A stretch of DNA of 64,000 nucleotides. Source: Bryobacteraceae bacterium. GTDB taxonomy: Bacteria; Acidobacteriota; Terriglobia; Bryobacterales; Bryobacteraceae. Positions 60,708 to 64,000 of the stretch are shown piece by piece. The notes beneath the pieces are model-generated. The model was not told the DNA's origin. It ran no database searches and saw nothing but the letters and a program-made list of their open reading frames with translations. The stretch spans positions 62,001 to 126,000 of the forward strand of contig JAIEPW010000011.1 of assembly GCA_019748195.1 (NCBI GenBank), given 5' to 3'. Every line of letters begins with the position of its first letter. Positions within the stretch are counted from its first letter, which is position 1. A program made the translations under genes and the position numbers.

Positions 60708-62213
60708 GAACAAGAGATCCAGCAACTCCCGGACGCTCATCGGCGCGTGACCCAGCGCGCGGTTCTTCGCCCCGAACTCAAACGCCATTCGCCAGTGGCG
60801 CATCAGCGCCGCATAGGCGGCAACGATGCTGACCGCGGGATCGTAAATGTGCGCCGGCTCCGAGGACACGCCATTCAGCTCGATCACCCGGAACGAATGT
60901 CCCGCCTTCAGGGCTTCGATGGAGGGCGCGCGGATATCGAAGCGGCCCAGATAGAAGCCGGGATGCGCCTTCGCGGCGCGATCGATCGCGTGTTCCAGGG
61001 CTTGCGTCCAGATCGCAAAGCCGTCCAGGAACACGGTGCCCCGGCTGTGCGAGCCCACCTCGACAAGCTGCACGCTTTCGCCCGGCGCGGGAACCCGCCC
61101 CGAGTCTTGCCCGTGCACCTTCAGGTACCAGGAGCCCAGGCAAACCGCGCGATCGTCGTCCAAGATCAGCTCCGCCAGCGTCCGCTTGCCGTCGCCGGTG
61201 ACTGCCGGAAAGACCTTGCTGGTGATGGAGACGATGCGGCCCTTGGGCTCGTCCGGGTCGCGCGCGTATAGGATGCCGAATTCATGTCCGGGTGCGTATT
61301 CCTGGGCAATTACGTCCTCGGGATGCTCTCGCAGATAATCACGAAGCTCGGCAACATCGCGGATTACGCGCACCCCGGCGCCGCGCTCGCCGGTGTCGGG
61401 CTTGAGCACGATCGGAAAGCCGCCCAACTGCAGCGCGAGAGCCGCGCGTTCCGCGAAGCCGGCGGACGCGGGCAGCAGATGAAACGGCGGCACCAGACCG
61501 GGAACACAGGCGAGGCGCCGCAGAATTTCCGACTTGGATTCGCCAACCAGTCCTCCGGATTCGATTCCAGGGTTGGAAAGAGTAAACACGGTAGCGGAGC
61601 GGTGCTTCCAGCCGAGCCACAGGAAATAAGGCGTCAACGGAAGGTAGGCGGCCCAGCTCGGCCAGAACTCCCAGCGCAGCTTGCGCCTTAGGAATCCGAC
61701 CGCCCTTCGGCGCTTCTCCCACACCAGCAGCCACTGCGGCAGACGCAGCATCGCGTACAGGACCGCCAGGGCGAGCGGCAGCCCGGTCGCCGGAAGCAGC
61801 CGGTCTCCGAAAAGCGTTGCCGCGCCAACCAGAATCGGCGTCCAGGCGGCCGCCGCCAGCGCGAGGCTGCCCGCGAATCTGCCCAGAGGTACCTGAAGAA
61901 AACCGGCGGCCACATACACCGGCAATCGCAATCCGGGCGTGAAGCGGCTCAGGAACACGATGCGCACGCCGCGCCGTTGAATCCATCCGGAAGCGTTCTT
62001 CAAACGCGACTCCCGGACCAGCCTGCGTCCCAGCGCGCCGCCGGAGCGGCCCGCGAAGTAAAGCAGGAGATCGCGGGCGAAGATTCCGGCGAAGCACGCC
62101 GCCACGCCGGGAAGGAACCCGAGGTCGCCCCGCGCAATCATCACGCCGGCGGCGATGCAGGCCAGGTCCTCGGAAACCAACGTACTCAACGCCAATAGAA
62201 TCAGCGAAGGCAT
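60645..62213 (-). CDS. DedA/VTT membrane domain fused to an ATP-grasp domain
   Basis: A 522-residue protein with two parts. Residues 1-170 show DedA/SNARE-associated features: GIFARDLLLYFAGR and FLSRFTPGLRLPVYVAAGF with the conserved F-x-R-x3-G-R. After a hydrophobic linker, residues 250-510 form an ATP-grasp enzyme: GGFPIVLKPDTGERGAGVRVI, EDVIAQEYAPGHEFGILY and IELNGVSSEPAHIYDP, where the metal-binding E-x-N is visible. It may couple lipid transport to peptide or amino-acid ligation. ATG 62213 overlaps the upstream NRDE gene by 13 bp. Confidence 0.82.
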   Translation of the reverse strand: MPSLILLALSTLVSEDLACIAAGVMIARGDLGFLPGVAACFAGIFARDLLLYFAGRSGGALGRRLVRESRLKNASGWIQRRGVRIVFLSRFTPGLRLPVYVAAGFLQVPLGRFAGSLALAAAAWTPILVGAATLFGDRLLPATGLPLALAVLYAMLRLPQWLLVWEKRRRAVGFLRRKLRWEFWPSWAAYLPLTPYFLWLGWKHRSATVFTLSNPGIESGGLVGESKSEILRRLACVPGLVPPFHLLPASAGFAERAALALQLGGFPIVLKPDTGERGAGVRVIRDVAELRDYLREHPEDVIAQEYAPGHEFGILYARDPDEPKGRIVSITSKVFPAVTGDGKRTLAELILDDDRAVCLGSWYLKVHGQDSGRVPAPGESVQLVEVGSHSRGTVFLDGFAIWTQALEHAIDRAAKAHPGFYLGRFDIRAPSIEALKAGHSFRVIELNGVSSEPAHIYDPAVSIVAAYAALMRHWRMAFEFGAKNRALGHAPMSVRELLDLLFSAEARAAKRNLPPMQEEYSG

Positions 62214-62914
62214 GTTGTCGCCTCCGCGGCCCCGCGGCATGGAGGACCATCGGCATAGCGGAACGTGACGCCATCCAGGGTCGCGTGGATGTGGCTGAAG
62301 CTCACGGTTTCGGCGTCCTCGCGGTGCATGCAAGGAGAACGGAAAGACGGGCCTCCCGCGTGGCTGGCGTGATATCGCCGGATTTCCTCCACATTCTGCG
62401 AGTGTAGCCCCTCATAGAGACGCGCGCGATGCGTTCGCACGGTAGGGGGGTCCACAGAGGAGGAGATCAGTGGCGCGAACGGGTCGCCAAACGGGATGAG
62501 TGCGAGCTCGCTCCCGTCCCACTCGGCGACGGCGGCGGGAAGGCCGGGCTCGAGAATCGCCAGGGTGAACGGAGCGAACTCCGGCAACTCGCAACCCGCG
62601 ATCAGCCGCAAAGCGGCGTGGACGCCCGCCGCCCCGGCGATTCGCGGAATCAGGCAGCCACGGCTGCGGCGCGGCGCTATCTCGATGTCCGCGCGGCCGC
62701 CCGCGTTCGCGCCGTTGAGCAGGCAGAACGCCGTGGCGAACTCATTTACCGCGATCCACGCGCCGCCGTGATCGCCGTCAGCGGGCGCCAGGTAGCGGAC
62801 CCCGCCGCGGGTGAGTTCGCGCGGCGGCAGGGCGCGCCGGCGCGTTTTTTTCTCGTCGCGGTTGCTGAGCAGGTGGTAGCCGCCGGGCTCGTGAATCCAG
62901 CTCACCGTGCACAT
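62201..62914 (-). CDS. NRDE/TANGO2 family protein
   Basis: A 237-residue member of the NRDE family: the N-terminal Cys in MCTVSW (Ntn-hydrolase-like nucleophile after Met removal) and the diagnostic SNRDEKKTR motif, then GGAWIAVNEFATAFCLLN. TANGO2 relatives affect Golgi organisation or lipid metabolism in eukaryotes; the bacterial role is unknown. The gene is upstream of, and overlaps by 13 bp, the DedA-ATP-grasp gene, so the two form an operon. Confidence 0.88.
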   Translation of the reverse strand: MCTVSWIHEPGGYHLLSNRDEKKTRRRALPPRELTRGGVRYLAPADGDHGGAWIAVNEFATAFCLLNGANAGGRADIEIAPRRSRGCLIPRIAGAAGVHAALRLIAGCELPEFAPFTLAILEPGLPAAVAEWDGSELALIPFGDPFAPLISSSVDPPTVRTHRARLYEGLHSQNVEEIRRYHASHAGGPSFRSPCMHREDAETVSFSHIHATLDGVTFRYADGPPCRGAAEATTCLR

Positions 62915-62920
62915 GCGCGG

Positions 62921-63490
62921 CTATGCGGCGCTCGAAGCGGTCCACGGCCGCTTCTGGTGGTTGAGGGTGGAGGGCGCGACTCCAAACGAGAGATCCACCG
63001 GGACACCCTGCGCGCGAAGAGTCATGCTGATCAGCGCGAAATGGTGAATGGTGTGGCTGCTCAGAGTCTGCAGTTCGCGGCTGACCGAGGACGCGAGCCA
63101 GGCTCCGGTCATCCCCAATTCGCGGGCGCCTTCCATGCGAACCATCACGATGAAGTCCTCGTGCTCGTACTCGCCGCTATTCAAGCTGGCTATGATTTCC
63201 TGGATGCGCCGGGCCGCTTCCGCGCGCGAACGCTCGATCCCCGGATCGCGGCGCCGCGCGTCGTAATCGATGTGACCGGTGCGCATCCCGCACAGGAAGC
63301 AATCGTAGAACTCCAGGATGTGCCGGATGTGCGCTCCGGCGCGGTGCGGCTCCAGGCCGGCGGCCGTGCCGGTGTACGCATCGTCGGTGATCGAATCCAG
63401 CAGCCGCAGAGCCTGCCGCAGCCAGCGGGTATTAGTCTCAATCAGCAGGCGATGCCTGCCCTTTGGATGATCGGCGGACGGTGGATGCAT
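62921..63490 (-). CDS. DinB-like four-helix protein
   Basis: A 189-residue helical-bundle protein with HIRHILEFYDCFLCG in helix 2 and LSSHTIHHFALISMTLRAQG in the last helix, the histidine triad placement of DinB/YfiT metal-binding proteins. Members act as metal-dependent thiol S-transferases or are uncharacterised. No signal peptide. It lies 6 bp upstream of the NRDE gene and is likely the first gene of that operon. Confidence 0.78.
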   Translation of the reverse strand: MHPPSADHPKGRHRLLIETNTRWLRQALRLLDSITDDAYTGTAAGLEPHRAGAHIRHILEFYDCFLCGMRTGHIDYDARRRDPGIERSRAEAARRIQEIIASLNSGEYEHEDFIVMVRMEGARELGMTGAWLASSVSRELQTLSSHTIHHFALISMTLRAQGVPVDLSFGVAPSTLNHQKRPWTASSAA

Positions 63491-63588
63491 GGTGCGTATG
63501 AATTACGCTCCGTGCTGCTTTTATTCCGGCCTGGAGCAACCAGGGAACCGCGGAATAGACGGCGCGCGGCGATACATTCATCAGCCGT

Positions 63589-64000
63589 ATGCCAGCCATG
63601 CAAGCAGTAGCGGCCGCAAGACGGGAGAGCGTAGCCGGAGCCCGGGAGAGTTTTGCGGCCCACTGGCGGGAGTACCTGATCGAAGGCTGGGCGCTCGGAA
63701 CGTTCATGATCTCCGCCTGTGTGTTTGCCGTTCTCTTGGAGCATCCGGCCAGCCCCATCAACCACGCGATGGAGAATTCCCTTCTGCGCCGCGCCGGGGG
63801 AGGACTGGCGATGGGCCTCACCTCTATCGTCATCCTGCTTTCTCCCTGGGGCAAGCGTTCCGGCGCCCATCTGAACCCGGCGGTCACGCTGACCTTCTTC
63901 TCGCTGGGCAAGGTGGCGAAGTGGGATGCGGTGTTCTACGGCGCGTTCCAGGTCGCCGGCGGGATCGCGGGTGTGGCGCTGGCCGGCCTGCTGATCGGAC
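63589..64000 (+). CDS. MIP/aquaporin-family channel protein (partial, runs off the window)
   Basis: An open frame from ATG 63589 (or 63598) continues past the end of the window (137 codons visible). After a soluble N-terminus come LIEGWALGTFMISACVFAVLL (helix 1), GLAMGLTSIVILLSPWG (helix 2) and KRSGAHLNPAVTLTFFSLG, which contains the first NPA box of aquaporins and glycerol facilitators. Whether it carries water, glycerol or another neutral solute cannot be told from this half. The 98-bp upstream gap separates it from the divergent DinB-like gene. Confidence 0.85.
   Translation, partial: MPAMQAVAAARRESVAGARESFAAHWREYLIEGWALGTFMISACVFAVLLEHPASPINHAMENSLLRRAGGGLAMGLTSIVILLSPWGKRSGAHLNPAVTLTFFSLGKVAKWDAVFYGAFQVAGGIAGVALAGLLIG

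Overview
The window is high-GC bacterial chromosome, most likely from an acidobacterium of the Solibacter/Bryobacter type. Supporting signs are a 1066-residue Oar-type TonB-dependent receptor, a TIGR02999-type ECF sigma factor coupled to a large Ser/Thr kinase, several Tat-signalled Gfo/Idh/MocA oxidoreductases and TIM-barrel isomerases, and many small secreted proteins of unknown function. This assignment is inference from gene content; no rRNA or tRNA gene was seen. Coding density is very high, no gap exceeds about 230 bp, and 1-4 nt stop/start overlaps are common.

Layout. 0-4.4 kb: dUTPase, MoaA, an acetyltransferase-like protein, a GT-C membrane glycosyltransferase and a YqcC-like protein. 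4.4-18.1 kb: a carbohydrate or sugar-acid locus with a GlcD-type FAD oxidase, two TIM-barrel isomerases, the Oar receptor, an MFS anion symporter, two Gfo/Idh oxidoreductases, a DUF4380-like protein, an aldehyde dehydrogenase, a KduI/IolB-like cupin and an Fsa-type transaldolase. 18.2-21.5 kb: ECF sigma factor and kinase. 21.5-25 kb: glpK-glpD preceded by a decayed adenylate kinase reading frame. 25-28.8 kb: HD hydrolase, thioesterase, and a LytS/LytTR two-component system with LiaF-like membrane proteins. 28.9-31 kb: a MerT-like transporter, a thioredoxin-like gene interrupted by an in-frame TGA at the first position of a CxxC motif (a strong selenoprotein candidate), and a serine hydrolase. 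31-37 kb: glycosyltransferase 9, a Trm112-like protein, two paralogous coiled-coil proteins, and a DsbA-like / DUF697-like / PD-(D/E)XK nuclease-like set. 37-46 kb: YggS, a glycosyltransferase, a LolD-type ATPase, a NarL two-component system, an ankyrin protein with a TlpA-like thioredoxin, an amidohydrolase, and a zinc metallopeptidase with a one-base frameshift. 46-53.6 kb: AraC/DJ-1 pair, an ECF sigma/anti-sigma/secreted-protein operon, an ArnT-like transferase and a YCII/sigma pair. 53.7-55.4 kb: a three-Cys-motif protein (DUF5131, Gp37/Gp68) with its partner TcmP, probably a small mobile or defence cassette. 55.5-64 kb: a lone GspF/PilC protein, a YHS protein, a zinc-finger/SDR pair, a ferric-reductase-Rieske fusion operon with two tiny membrane proteins, DoxX, a DedA-ATP-grasp fusion, NRDE and DinB-like proteins, and the start of an aquaporin-family gene.

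The most unusual items are the candidate selenoprotein beside a MerT-like gene, the TcmP/three-Cys pair, the ferric-reductase-Rieske operon, the DedA-ATP-grasp fusion and the two broken genes. Domain and family names come from reading motifs by eye; no database search was run.
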